A stretch of DNA of 64,000 bases from Nonomuraea harbinensis (GTDB lineage Bacteria > Actinomycetota > Actinomycetes > Streptosporangiales > Streptosporangiaceae). The translations under genes and the position numbers were made by a program. The stretch covers positions 276,670-340,669 of the forward strand of contig NZ_JAHKRN010000003.1 of assembly GCF_019396385.1 (NCBI RefSeq), given 5' to 3'. Below the pieces are notes generated by a model. It did not search any database. It had not been told where the DNA came from and saw only the letters and a list, made by a program, of their open reading frames with translations. Positions 16,029 to 29,629 of the stretch are shown here, piece by piece (position 1 is the stretch's first letter; each line of letters starts with the position of its first letter).

Positions 16029-17657
16029 TTACGGCCCGCTGTTCCCGCCGTGGGGATTCGAAACGCCGCTGTCCCCGTCGGCGGGGAGGGAGCGGAGGGT
16101 GGTGCCGATGGCGGAGGGGAGGGTGGTGAGGCGGTGGAGTGGGGCGTCCAGGGGGGTGAGGTCGCCGGCCCAGGGGGCCGCCTCGCGGATCAGGGCGCGG
16201 GCCTCGTTCTTGGTGAGGGTGACGTCGTGGGTGGCGGCTACCGCGATGAGGGCCTCGCGCCAGGTGTTGGCCAGTTTGGCGTGGCCGCTGTCGAGGATGC
16301 GGCGCAGGATCTGGGCCTGCGGGGCCTCGGGGCGGGGGCGGCGGGTCGCGGTGAGCATGGCGCCGGACTCGGTGAAGCTGTAGACGGGGTCGAGCGCTGA
16401 GGGGATGTCGTAGGGGCCCGCCAGGTGGACCTCGACGTGCGGGGCGCGGGTGGCCAGCAGGAGGCGGGGGAGGGCGGCCTCCAGGCCCGGGGGGACGGCT
16501 ATCGCGACCCTCTCCACCGAGGCCGCGTACGGTTTGCCCAGCCAGGTCGCCAGCTTGACCCGGGGCTGGGGGAGGGTGGCGGGCCATTCGCCTACCAGCA
16601 GATCGGCCTCGCCCGCGGACGAGAGGCGGGTGGCGGACTCGGCCATGCTCGCGGGGGTCGGGCGGGGCTCCGCATGGCCGGGAGCGGGCGCCGGGCCGGA
16701 CTCGACCGATTGGGGGCCGTGGGTGTAGATGGCGGTGGTGAGCTGGGAGAGGCGGGAGCGCACGGCGGGGGCGGTCTTGGTGGTGGGGCGCAGGATGTAG
16801 AGGTCGGCGGCGGAGCCGATCGCCTCTGCCCCGAAATATCTGTTGAAATCTGGGTAAATCGCTTCAAACGCCACGTTCAACGCCGACAGGGCGTTCTGCA
16901 CCTTCAGCGCCAGCGCCGGGGTCCGCTCGCTCGCCCCGTACGCCAGCAGGACGCGCCCGTTCTCCGTCAGGCCCTCCAGCGCGCGGGCCACGAACAGGCC
17001 GACGCCCTCCGGGGTGTACGGGGGGTCGGTGACGGCCAGGTCGTGGTCGCGGGCCGACGCGGGCAGGCCCAGCCGCAGGTCGGCCCAGCGGGTGTGGATC
17101 CCCAGCCGCTGCTCGTCGATGTAGGCCAGGATGCGGTCGTCGACGTCCACCACGGTCACGTCGGTCTCCGGGTGCACCAGCTTGACCGCGACCGAGGTCA
17201 GGTCATGGTCGCCGACACACAGCAGTCGCGCGCCCGGGAGCCAGAAACGGGCCCCGAGCAGCAGCGCCCGGCGCAGGACCGTCTCGGGCGTGGCCGGCAC
17301 GTGGTCGAGCGCGTGGCGGGGCCGCGGCGCCTTGGCCACCAGCTCGCGCAGCCGCTCCAGCGCGGGCTCGTAGTGCGCGACCAGGTGCTGGACCGGGTCC
17401 TCCGGAGGCGGCGCGAGCGCCAGCAGGTCCTGGAAGTCCGGCCAGTGCGCCGGCGGCAGCCGGAACCGGTCTCCCTCCCGCTCCGTCCGCAGCTCGCGCA
17501 GCAGCTCCTCGACGGTGCGCCGGGACGTCGCGGTCTCCCTGACCAGATCGGCCAGGGACCACCAGCGGCCGTCGCAGAGCAGGGTCAGCGCGTGCCTCAG
17601 CCGCCTGCTGTCCACCCCTGCCGCGCCGAGCAGGCGCTCCACCCCGTCACGCTCCAT
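16029..17657 (-). CDS. BpsA/DUF43-family aminopropyltransferase-like protein
   Basis: The 542-residue protein has an N-terminal winged-helix segment (about residues 15-70) and a Rossmann methyltransferase-like core. The core carries LLCVGDHDLTSVAVKL, VTVVDVDDRILAYID and the hallmark VTDPPYTPEGVGLF. These match the branched-chain polyamine synthase family (N4-bis(aminopropyl)spermidine synthase), in which the GDxDLTS and DPPYT acids bind the amine. Residues after about 300 hold a second region with KLATWLGKPY and a Pro/Ala-rich linker that I cannot assign. The family is best known from thermophiles; in an actinomycete the substrate is unclear. Confidence 0.75.
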   Translation of the reverse strand: MERDGVERLLGAAGVDSRRLRHALTLLCDGRWWSLADLVRETATSRRTVEELLRELRTEREGDRFRLPPAHWPDFQDLLALAPPPEDPVQHLVAHYEPALERLRELVAKAPRPRHALDHVPATPETVLRRALLLGARFWLPGARLLCVGDHDLTSVAVKLVHPETDVTVVDVDDRILAYIDEQRLGIHTRWADLRLGLPASARDHDLAVTDPPYTPEGVGLFVARALEGLTENGRVLLAYGASERTPALALKVQNALSALNVAFEAIYPDFNRYFGAEAIGSAADLYILRPTTKTAPAVRSRLSQLTTAIYTHGPQSVESGPAPAPGHAEPRPTPASMAESATRLSSAGEADLLVGEWPATLPQPRVKLATWLGKPYAASVERVAIAVPPGLEAALPRLLLATRAPHVEVHLAGPYDIPSALDPVYSFTESGAMLTATRRPRPEAPQAQILRRILDSGHAKLANTWREALIAVAATHDVTLTKNEARALIREAAPWAGDLTPLDAPLHRLTTLPSAIGTTLRSLPADGDSGVSNPHGGNSGP

Positions 17658-17852
17658 ACGGCCACCCTATCGATCCGCCGGGCCAAGATCCGAGCCGCTG
17701 ACCTCGGATAAGTGCGACATGTTTCGTAAAACGGACGCGATGGGCACCATTCCGGCAGCGTGCGGTAACCTCTACACACGATATGCAGCAGGGCCAACGT
17801 CGTCCCCGCCTGTAAGCAGTTCCAGACAGACGATGACGACGGGAGGGATGCA

Positions 17853-22385
<4,533 letters not shown>

Positions 22386-22397
22386 GGAGGCGTACCG

Positions 22398-23876
22398 ATG
22401 GCTGACCCCAAGGGGTTCCTCACGCACGAGCGGGAGCTGCCGGCGCGCCGCCCCGTCGACGTCCGCATCGGCGACTGGCAGGAGGTCTATCAGGACTTCC
22501 CGTCCGGCAAGCTGACCAAGCAGGCGGCCCGCTGCATGGACTGCGGCATCCCGTTCTGCCACAACGGCTGCCCGCTGGGCAACCTCATCCCGGAGTGGAA
22601 CGACCTCGTCCACCGCACCGACTGGCGCGAGGCGATCGAGCGGCTGCACGCCACCAACAACTTTCCGGAGTTCACCGGCAGGCTCTGCCCGGCTCCGTGC
22701 GAGGCGGCGTGCGTGCTCGGCATCAACGCCGACCCGGTGGCGATCAAGCGGGTCGAGGTCGAGATCATCGACCGGGCGTTCGCCGAGGGCTGGGTCACCC
22801 CGCAGCCGCCGCAGCGCAAGACCGGCAAGCGGGTGGCCGTGGTCGGCTCCGGCCCGGCCGGGCTGGCCGCCGCCCAGCAGCTCACCCGCGCCGGTCACGA
22901 CGTGGTGGTGTACGAGCGGGCCGACCGCGTCGGCGGGCTGCTGCGCTACGGCATCCCCGAGTTCAAGATGGAGAAGCGCCACATCGACCGCCGCCTGGCG
23001 CAGATGCGGGCCGAGGGCACCGAGTTCCGCACCGGCGTCAACGTCGGCCTCGACGTCACCGCCGCCGAGCTGCGCGAGCAGTACGACGCGGTGGTGCTGT
23101 CCGGCGGCGCGACCGCGTGGCGCGACCTGCCGGTGGCGGGCCGCGAGCTCAAGGGCGTCCATCAGGCGATGGAGTATCTGCCGCTGTCCAACAAGGTGCA
23201 GGAGGGCGACTTCGCGGTCTCCCCGATCTCCGCCGAGGGCAAGCACGTCGTGGTCATCGGCGGCGGCGACACCGGCGCCGACTGCATCGGCACCGCCATC
23301 CGGCAGGGCGCCGCGTCCGTCACCCAGCTGGAGATCATGCCGCGGCCGCCCGAGACCCGGGCCGCCGGGCAGCCGTGGCCGACCTTCCCGATCCTGTTCA
23401 AGATGGAGAGCGCCCACGAGGAGCTCGCCGAGCAGGGCGGGCAGCGGGTGTACGCGGTCTCCACCACGGAGTTCGTCGGCGACGCCGACGGCAACGTGAA
23501 GGCGCTGCGGCTGGTGGAGGTCGAGGGCCCGCAGTCGGGCTTCAAGCCGATTCCCGGCACCGAGCGGGAGATCCCGGCCGAGCTGGTCACGCTCTCCATG
23601 GGCTTCGTCGGCCCGGAGCGGGGCCCGCTGCTGCGGGACCTGGCCGAGCTGGGCGGCGACGGCTTCTACGACGCCCGCGGCAACGTCGCGCGCGACAAGA
23701 CCTACATGTCCAAGGTCGACGGCGTGTTCGTGGCCGGCGACATGGGCCGCGGCCAGTCGCTCATCGTCTGGGCCATCGCCGAGGGCCGCGCCGCCGCCAG
23801 CGGCGTCGACCGGTTCCTGACCGGTGACACGGCGCTGCCCTACCCGATCCTGCCGACGGCCCGCCCGCTGGTCTGA
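22398..23876 (+). CDS. gltD: Glutamate synthase (NADPH) small subunit
   Basis: This subunit passes electrons from NADPH through FAD and 4Fe-4S clusters to GltB. The 492-residue chain has N-terminal cysteine clusters ([16 protein letters not shown] and CPAPCEAAC), an FAD Rossmann motif ([17 protein letters not shown]), an NADPH motif ([15 protein letters not shown]) and a C-terminal [17 protein letters not shown] contact. GGGAGGCGT lies before the ATG. The operon ends at a perfect 16-bp hairpin 12 nt downstream. Confidence 0.97.
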   Translation: MADPKGFLTHERELPARRPVDVRIGDWQEVYQDFPSGKLTKQAARCMDCGIPFCHNGCPLGNLIPEWNDLVHRTDWREAIERLHATNNFPEFTGRLCPAPCEAACVLGINADPVAIKRVEVEIIDRAFAEGWVTPQPPQRKTGKRVAVVGSGPAGLAAAQQLTRAGHDVVVYERADRVGGLLRYGIPEFKMEKRHIDRRLAQMRAEGTEFRTGVNVGLDVTAAELREQYDAVVLSGGATAWRDLPVAGRELKGVHQAMEYLPLSNKVQEGDFAVSPISAEGKHVVVIGGGDTGADCIGTAIRQGAASVTQLEIMPRPPETRAAGQPWPTFPILFKMESAHEELAEQGGQRVYAVSTTEFVGDADGNVKALRLVEVEGPQSGFKPIPGTEREIPAELVTLSMGFVGPERGPLLRDLAELGGDGFYDARGNVARDKTYMSKVDGVFVAGDMGRGQSLIVWAIAEGRAAASGVDRFLTGDTALPYPILPTARPLV

Positions 23877-23888
23877 CCTGCGCTGGAA

Positions 23889-23927
23889 CGAAACGCCCGC
23901 CCGGCCCCTTCCCGGGCGGGCGTTTCG
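23889..23927 (+). terminator. Terminator hairpin after gltBD
   Basis: A perfect 16-bp stem (CGAAACGCCCGCCCGG / CCGGGCGGGCGTTTCG) with a 7-nt loop. No T tract follows, as is common in actinobacterial terminators. Confidence 0.88.
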
Positions 23928-24020
23928 TGTCCCGGCTCGTCCCCGTATCCGGCGGGTTGCATCAGTTGCCGCAGGTCGGGAAGATGCACATTCTGGAGAA
24001 GTACGGATGATAGGGGAGAA

Positions 24021-25643
24021 ATGAGGCGTGTTGCCCCGGTCCTCGCGGCGCTGTCGGCGACAGCCGCGCTGACCGCCTGCTCCCCGGTCACCCCCGCGGC
24101 CGCGGCCGCCGCCGACTACCTCGTCTTCTACGCCGACGGCCGCCGGGCCGACGCGCTCACCGCCGTGCGGAAGGCCGACGGCACCGTCACCCACACCGAG
24201 ACCAAGCTCGGCTACCTGATCGCGCAGGGCTCCGGCGAGCGCTTCGCCGAGACCGTCGGCGCCGACCCCGCCGTCGTCGGCGTCTCCGGCGACAGGGCCA
24301 TCGGCCGCACCTCCGCGACCGCCGCCAGGGCGTTCCCCGACGGGTCGGCCTTCGGCGAGAAGGGCTCCGCCGAGAAGAGCGACCCGCTCAGCGGCCTTCA
24401 GTGGGACATGCGGATGATCGGCGCCGACCGCGCCAACGAGAAGGCGCCCGGCACGAAGAAGGTCCTCGTCGGCGTCATCGACACCGGCATCGACGGCAAC
24501 CACCCCGACATCGCGCCCAACTTCAACCGCGGGCTCAGCCGCAACTTCGTCACCGACCGGCCCAAGGACGAGAACGGCGAGAACCTCGACGGCCCCTGCG
24601 AGGCCGCGGACTGCAAGGACCCCGTCGACCAGGACGACGAAGGCCACGGGACGCACGTCGCCAGCACCATCGCCGCGCCGATCAACGGCATCGGCATCGC
24701 CGGGGTGGCCCCCGGGGTGCAACTCGTCAACATCCGGGCCGGCCAGGACTCCGGCTTCTTCTTCCTCAAGGCCAGCCTCGACGCCCTCACCTACGCCGGC
24801 GACATCGGCGTCGACGTGGTCAACATGAGCTACTACGTCGACCCGTGGCTGTTCAACTGCCGGGCGAACCCGTCCGACAGCAAGAAGGAGCAGCTCGAAC
24901 AGCGCGCCATCATCACCGGCATGCAGCGCGCCCTCGACTACGCCAGGAAGAAGGGCGTCACCCTCGTCTCCGCGCTCGGCAACGGCGCCACCGACCTCGG
25001 CCGGCCGAAGGTCGACAACGACAGCCCCGGCTACCCGCGCGGCGATGAGAAGATCCGCAGGATCGACAACAGCTGCCTCAACGTCCCCGCCGAGTCGGAA
25101 GGCGTCATCTCGGTCGCCTCGGTCGGCCCGTCCGGCCGCAAGGCCATCTACAGCGACTACGGGACGGAACAGGCGGACGTCGCCGCGCCCGGCGGCGACG
25201 CGCTCGACGGCAAGGGCGCCTCCCCGACCCGCTCCATCCTCGCCGCCGCCCCCGAGAAGGCGCTGCGCGCCAAGGGCCGCATCGGCGCCGACGGCAAGCC
25301 CAAGGGCCAGGACGTCGTACGCGACTGCGCCCGCGGCACCTGCGCCTACTACCAGTATCTCGACGGCACCTCCATGGCCGCCCCGCACGCCACCGGCGTG
25401 GCCGCCATCATCATCAGCCGCTTCGGCAAGCCGGGGCCGGGCGGCGTCACCCTCGCGCCGGACACCGTCGAGGAGTACCTGTACAAGACCGCGACGCCGA
25501 CGGCGTGCCCCGTCCCGCGCGCGTACGTCTACGACGTGTACGGGGAGAAGACCACCCATGTGTGCGAGGGCGGCCCGGACAAGAACGGCTTCTACGGCCA
25601 CGGCATCGTCAACGCCCTGGAGGCGGCCACCTTCGAACCATGA
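24021..25643 (+). CDS. S8 (subtilisin-like) serine protease lipoprotein
   Basis: The 540-residue protein begins with a lipoprotein signal ending in LTAC (Cys20). The catalytic triad is in VIDTGIDGNHPD (Asp), DEGHGTHVAST (His) and LDGTSMAAPHATG (Ser); the oxyanion Asn lies in SALGNGAT. Residues about 35-95 look like an inhibitor-I9-type prodomain. Paired cysteines (CEAADC, CARGTC, CPVP...CEGG) suggest disulfides. It is probably anchored outside the cell membrane by Lgt processing. Lipid-anchored subtilases of this size are less common than secreted ones; the substrate is unknown. Confidence 0.92.
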   Translation: MRRVAPVLAALSATAALTACSPVTPAAAAAADYLVFYADGRRADALTAVRKADGTVTHTETKLGYLIAQGSGERFAETVGADPAVVGVSGDRAIGRTSATAARAFPDGSAFGEKGSAEKSDPLSGLQWDMRMIGADRANEKAPGTKKVLVGVIDTGIDGNHPDIAPNFNRGLSRNFVTDRPKDENGENLDGPCEAADCKDPVDQDDEGHGTHVASTIAAPINGIGIAGVAPGVQLVNIRAGQDSGFFFLKASLDALTYAGDIGVDVVNMSYYVDPWLFNCRANPSDSKKEQLEQRAIITGMQRALDYARKKGVTLVSALGNGATDLGRPKVDNDSPGYPRGDEKIRRIDNSCLNVPAESEGVISVASVGPSGRKAIYSDYGTEQADVAAPGGDALDGKGASPTRSILAAAPEKALRAKGRIGADGKPKGQDVVRDCARGTCAYYQYLDGTSMAAPHATGVAAIIISRFGKPGPGGVTLAPDTVEEYLYKTATPTACPVPRAYVYDVYGEKTTHVCEGGPDKNGFYGHGIVNALEAATFEP

Positions 25644-25723
25644 CGGCGACACGTGCGCGTGGCGCGCTCGCCGGTCGCCGTTGCCGTGTTGTTCTCCCGC
25701 GCGCGGTACGTTCTGCGTCGTCC

Positions 25724-25752
25724 TTGACTGCCAAGTGGTCTGTACCAATTAA
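25724..25752 (+). promoter_or_regulatory. Candidate promoter of pyk
   Basis: TTGACT at 25724-25729, a 17-bp spacer, and AATTAA at 25747-25752, ending 11 nt before the GTG start. The -35 is strong, while the -10 is poor and overlaps the likely ribosome site AAGGTAGGA, so the assignment is tentative. Confidence 0.35.
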
Positions 25753-25762
25753 GGTAGGACTC

Positions 25763-27193
25763 GTGACACGTCGCGCGAAAATCGTCTGCACCCTAGGCCC
25801 AGCCACGTCCTCACCCGAACGCCTGCGCGATCTCATCGCCGCGGGCATGGACGTCGCACGGTTCAACCTCAGCCATGGCGACCATGACATGCACAGAGAG
25901 GTCTTCGATCGCGTCAGGGAGGTGGCGGCCGACCTCGGCCGCGGTGTAGGCGTTCTCGCCGACCTGCAGGGCCCCAAGATCCGCGTCGGCCGCTTCGAGG
26001 AGGGGCCGGTCCGGCTCGGCTTCGGCGACGTCTTCTCCATCACCGCCGAAGACGTCCCCGGCGACCGCGAGCAGGTCTCCACCACCTACAAGGGTCTCGC
26101 CAAGGACGTGCGCCCCGGCGACACCATCCTCGTCGACGACGGCCGGCTCGTGCTCGAGGTCACCCGCGTCGACGGCGACCGGGTCGTCACCCGCGTCGTC
26201 ATCGGCGGCATGATCTCCGACAACAAGGGTCTCAACCTGCCCGGCGTCAACGTCAGCGCCCCCGCGCTCACCGACAAGGACGAGACCGACCTGCGCTGGG
26301 CGCTGCGCACCGGGTTCGACATGATCGCCCTGTCGTTCGTCCGCCGTCCCTCTGACGCCGACGTCGTACGCAACATCATGGAGCAGGAGGCCGTCCGCCT
26401 CCCCCTCCTCGCCAAGATCGAGAAGCCGCAGGCGGTCGAGCGCCTCCCCGAGATCGTCGAGGCCTTCGACGGCATCATGGTCGCCCGCGGCGACCTCGGC
26501 GTCGAGCTGCCGCTGGAGCAGGTGCCGATCGTGCAGCGGCGCATCATCGAGCTGTGCCGCGAGAAGGCCCGCCCGGTCATCGTCGCCACGCAGATGCTCG
26601 ACTCGATGATGAGCGCCCCCCGCCCCACCCGCGCCGAGGCCTCCGACGTCGCCTACGCCGTCATGGACGGCGCCGACGCGGTCATGCTGTCGGGCGAGAC
26701 CTCCGTCGGCAACTACCCGATCGAGTCCGTCTCCACGATGGACCGCATCGCCTGCGCCGCCGAGGCCTCCTCGCTGCACGCCACCCACACCCTGGAGCGC
26801 ATGCCGGAGACCACCGGCGGCGCCATCGCCCGCGCCGCCGCCGAGGTCGGCGCCATCGTGGGGGCCAAGGCCCTGGTGGCCTTCACCATGTCCGGCGAGA
26901 CGGCCCGCCGGCTGGCCCGTTACCGCTCGCCGATCCCGCTGCTGGCCTTCACCTCCGCGCCCCACGTCCGCGGCCAGCTCTCGCTCACCTGGGGGGTGGA
27001 GACGTTCCAGGTGCCGTTCGTGCACCACACCGACGACATGGTGCGGCAGGTGGAGGCGTCGCTGCTGTCGCTCGGCCGGCTGGAGAAGGGCGACAAGGTG
27101 GTCATCGTCGCCGGCTCCCCGCCCGGCACCCCCGGCTCCACCAACGCGCTGCGCGTGCACACGATCGGCTCCGCCGTCTCGCACGCCAGCTGA
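25763..27193 (+). CDS. pyk: Pyruvate kinase
   Basis: It converts PEP and ADP to pyruvate and ATP. The 476-residue chain has RRAKIVCTLGPATSS, ARFNLSHGDH, the active-site signature LLAKIEKPQAVERL with its catalytic Lys, MVARGDLGVELP, VATQMLDSMM and SGETSVGNYP, followed by the C-terminal allosteric domain. The GTG at 25763 begins the conserved TRRAKIVCTLGP start and has AAGGTAGGA upstream. Confidence 0.97.
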   Translation: MTRRAKIVCTLGPATSSPERLRDLIAAGMDVARFNLSHGDHDMHREVFDRVREVAADLGRGVGVLADLQGPKIRVGRFEEGPVRLGFGDVFSITAEDVPGDREQVSTTYKGLAKDVRPGDTILVDDGRLVLEVTRVDGDRVVTRVVIGGMISDNKGLNLPGVNVSAPALTDKDETDLRWALRTGFDMIALSFVRRPSDADVVRNIMEQEAVRLPLLAKIEKPQAVERLPEIVEAFDGIMVARGDLGVELPLEQVPIVQRRIIELCREKARPVIVATQMLDSMMSAPRPTRAEASDVAYAVMDGADAVMLSGETSVGNYPIESVSTMDRIACAAEASSLHATHTLERMPETTGGAIARAAAEVGAIVGAKALVAFTMSGETARRLARYRSPIPLLAFTSAPHVRGQLSLTWGVETFQVPFVHHTDDMVRQVEASLLSLGRLEKGDKVVIVAGSPPGTPGSTNALRVHTIGSAVSHAS

Positions 27194-27199
27194 GGGACC

Positions 27200-27240
27200 G
27201 TCCGTCGGCCGGCTGCCCCCGGGAGGGAAGCCGGCCGGAC
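27200..27240. terminator. Bidirectional hairpin between pyk and dapD
   Basis: A GGCCGGCT/AGCCGGCC stem, extended by GTCC/GGAC across a small bulge, sits between the convergent stops of pyk and dapD and can serve both transcripts. Confidence 0.65.
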
Positions 27241-27241
27241 G

Positions 27242-28204
27242 CTAGTTGGCGTGCAGCGCCTCGTTCAGCTCGATGCCGGTGCCCTGGCGGGTCACCACCT
27301 CCACGGCGCCGGTCTCGGAGTTGCGGCGGAACAACAGCCCGTCGCGCCCCGACAGCTCCCTGGCCTTCACCACGCCGCCGTCCGGCAGGCGCACCTTCGT
27401 GCCCGCCGTCACGTACAGCCCGGCCTCGACGACGCAGTCGTCACCCAGGGAGATGCCGATGCCCGCGTTCGCGCCGATCAGGCAGCGCTCGCCGACCGAG
27501 ACGACCTCCTTGCCGCCGCCCGAGAGCGTGCCCATGATGGACGCGCCGCCGCCCAGGTCGGAGCCCTCGCCGAGCACCACGCCCGCCGAGATCCGGCCCT
27601 CGACCATGGACGCGCCCAGCGTGCCGGCGTTGAAGTTGACGAACCCCTCGTGCATCACGGTCGTGCCGCTCGCCAGGTGGGCGCCCAGGCGCACCCGGTC
27701 GGCGTCGGCGATCCGCACCCCGGACGGCATCACGTAGTCGACCATGCGCGGGAACTTGTCGACCCCGTAGACCGCCACCGGCCCGCTGGCCCGCAGCCGC
27801 GCCCGCGTGATCTCGAAGCCGTCCACGGCGCACGGCCCGTGGCTGGTCCACACGACGTTCGCCAGCTTGCCGAACACCCCGTCGAGGCTCAGCCCGTGCG
27901 GCCGGACCAGCCGCGCCGACAGCAGGTGGAGCCGCAGGTAGGCGTCGTGGGCGTCGGCCGGCGGCTCGGAGAGCTTGGCGATGCCGGTGCGGACCGCCAC
28001 CACCTCCACGCCGCGCGCCTGGTCGGGCCCCACCAGCCCGCCCAGCTCGCCGGCCTCCTCGGCGGAGAGCCGCTCGGTGCCCGTCACGGGCGGCTCGCCC
28101 AGCTGAGGCTCGGGGAACCAGGTGTCGAGTACGGTGCCGTCAGCGGCTATGGTCGCGAGGCCGATGCCGAAAGCGCCGGTCACGGCAGGATCGATAGCAG
28201 TCAC
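27242..28204 (-). CDS. dapD: 2,3,4,5-tetrahydropyridine-2,6-dicarboxylate N-succinyltransferase
   Basis: This is the succinylase step of lysine/meso-diaminopimelate synthesis. The 320-residue chain matches the actinobacterial DapD type: [48 protein letters not shown], then the left-handed beta-helix with [36 protein letters not shown] and [14 protein letters not shown] chose GTG 28204, with a near GAGG. A TTG at 28213 is possible and would add three residues. It is convergent with pyk. Confidence 0.95.
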   Translation of the reverse strand: MTAIDPAVTGAFGIGLATIAADGTVLDTWFPEPQLGEPPVTGTERLSAEEAGELGGLVGPDQARGVEVVAVRTGIAKLSEPPADAHDAYLRLHLLSARLVRPHGLSLDGVFGKLANVVWTSHGPCAVDGFEITRARLRASGPVAVYGVDKFPRMVDYVMPSGVRIADADRVRLGAHLASGTTVMHEGFVNFNAGTLGASMVEGRISAGVVLGEGSDLGGGASIMGTLSGGGKEVVSVGERCLIGANAGIGISLGDDCVVEAGLYVTAGTKVRLPDGGVVKARELSGRDGLLFRRNSETGAVEVVTRQGTGIELNEALHAN

Positions 28205-28232
28205 ATGCCTCAAAATACCGTGACGGTGCTCC

Positions 28233-28652
28233 TCAGATGGCGCCCAGGTCGGCCGACAGCCAGTGTTCGGGCCGCATCCGGAACGTCACCAGCGCGCCCA
28301 GGTCGGACCCCTCCACGTAGCCGGGAACCGCCTCGACCGGCAGGTAGCGCGAGGCGATCCTGGTGAGCTGCTCCAGCGTCGTCGGCCCCGACCACACGAC
28401 CGGCCCCTCGACGGACACGTACCGATAGGTCGGGCTGGTCCGCTGCACCAGCAGCGTGAACCGGCCCGCCTTCCCGATCAGCGCCGCCTTCCGGGAGTCA
28501 CGCCCGGTCAGGAACTCGACGTCGCCGCCCGGCTCGTAGTCGTACCAGACCGGCACGCTCAGCGGCCCCCGGTCCGCTCCCGCGTCGACCGCCACACCGG
28601 CCACATGCGGCTCCGCCAGGAACTTGGCCCGCTCCGCCACGTTCAACCCCAC
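28233..28652 (-). CDS. PPOX-class (pyridoxamine 5'-phosphate oxidase-like) protein
   Basis: The 139-residue split-barrel flavin/F420-type protein has [33 protein letters not shown] in two strands, then [22 protein letters not shown] and the dimer-interface [10 protein letters not shown]. Proteins like this in actinobacteria bind FMN or F420 and reduce varied substrates; which one applies here cannot be read. GTG 28652 has GGAGG 8 nt upstream and is preferred over GTG 28661. It lies 28 nt upstream of dapD on the same strand. Confidence 0.85.
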   Translation of the reverse strand: MGLNVAERAKFLAEPHVAGVAVDAGADRGPLSVPVWYDYEPGGDVEFLTGRDSRKAALIGKAGRFTLLVQRTSPTYRYVSVEGPVVWSGPTTLEQLTRIASRYLPVEAVPGYVEGSDLGALVTFRMRPEHWLSADLGAI

Positions 28653-28839
28653 GGCATCCACCTCCGAAAAGCCACCGTGATCCGTTCATTACCGATCTTC
28701 GGCCACCCTATGCCTCCTTGGGAGGCGCACCTTCGAGGCGCGGAGCAGGGGCCGGGCGGCTGGACTCAGCCCGCCGGTCGGACCTGGTGCGGAGAGGGGA
28801 TCAACGGTCACACGAGGGTGCGTGCGACGGTTTCCGGGG

Positions 28840-28922
28840 TGCCGGAAGCGGGATTCGAACCCGCACGCCCTTGCGGGCAGACGCTTTTGAGGCGTCAGTG
28901 TCTGCCATTCCACCATTCCGGC
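28840..28922 (-). tRNA. tRNA-Leu(CAA)
   Basis: The 7-bp acceptor stem is GCCGGAA/TTCCGGC. The anticodon arm GACGC-CTCAAAA-GCGTC gives anticodon CAA. There is a long variable arm of class II type and the T-loop GGTTCGAATCC. The discriminator base is A; CCA is not encoded. Confidence 0.95.
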
Positions 28923-28974
28923 ATATTTCCGGACGTGTCCGGAAACTTGTGGGGGTTCACCTCTTCAGGGAGAC

Positions 28975-29018
28975 TGTCGAGGATGCCGCCGTGGATCTAA
29001 TGTACCGGACATCGGTAC
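28975..29018 (+). promoter_or_regulatory. Promoter and dyad operator upstream of pdtaR
   Basis: TGTCGA (28975-28980), a 17-bp spacer and TAATGT (28998-29003) form a plausible promoter. A perfect dyad, GTACCG-GACAT-CGGTAC (29002-29018), covers the expected start of transcription. Confidence 0.45.
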
Positions 29019-29028
29019 TCTTCTGCTC

Positions 29029-29613
29029 GTGAGTACGCAGCGGCGAGTGGTGATCGCGGAAGACGAGGCGCTCATCCGCCTCGATCTCAAGGAGATGCTC
29101 CAGGAGGACGGCTACGTCGTCGTGGGGGAGGCCGGCGACGGGGAGCAGGCGATCCGGCTGGCCACCGATCTGCGGCCCGATCTCGTCATCCTGGACGTCA
29201 AGATGCCGGTGCTCGACGGCATCTCCGCGGCGGAGCGGATCGTGGCCGAGCGGATCGCGCCATGCCTGATCCTCACCGCGTTCTCCCAGCGTGACCTGGT
29301 GGAGCGGGCCAGGGAGGCGGGGGCGATGGCCTATCTGGTCAAGCCGTTCACCAAGGCCGACCTGGTGCCGGCGATCGAGATGGCGGTGAGCCGTCACGAG
29401 GAGATGGTGGCGCTGGCCGCCGAGGTGTCGAGCCTGACGGAGCGGCTGGAGACGCGCAAGCTGGTCGAGCGGGCCAAGGGCAGCCTGATGACGCAGCACG
29501 GCTGGAGCGAGCCGCAGGCGTTCCGCTGGATCCAGAAGGCGTCCATGGACCGCCGGCTGAGCATGCGCGAGGTCGCCCAGATCGTCATCGAGGACGCGGC
29601 CGACCGGGGCTGA
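29029..29613 (+). CDS. pdtaR: ANTAR-domain response regulator (PdtaR-like)
   Basis: The protein is 194 residues. The N-terminal receiver domain (about 5-120) has the acidic pair in IAEDEALIRLDL, the phospho-acceptor Asp in LVILDVKMPVLDG, the Thr in ILTAFSQ and the Lys in YLVKPFTK. A coiled linker leads to a C-terminal ANTAR RNA-binding domain (about 135-192: LVERAKGSLMTQHGWSEPQAF). It matches mycobacterial PdtaR, which is phosphorylated by PdtaS and prevents termination at target RNA hairpins. No histidine kinase is adjacent, so the partner is encoded elsewhere. Confidence 0.93.
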   Translation: MSTQRRVVIAEDEALIRLDLKEMLQEDGYVVVGEAGDGEQAIRLATDLRPDLVILDVKMPVLDGISAAERIVAERIAPCLILTAFSQRDLVERAREAGAMAYLVKPFTKADLVPAIEMAVSRHEEMVALAAEVSSLTERLETRKLVERAKGSLMTQHGWSEPQAFRWIQKASMDRRLSMREVAQIVIEDAADRG

Positions 29614-29629
29614 GCGCCCCGGCGCGGGT

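Noticed and set aside
28840..28922. tRNA-Leu as an integration (att) site
   Set aside because: No integrase gene and no second copy of the tRNA 3' end is visible within the window; neighbours on both sides are core genes.
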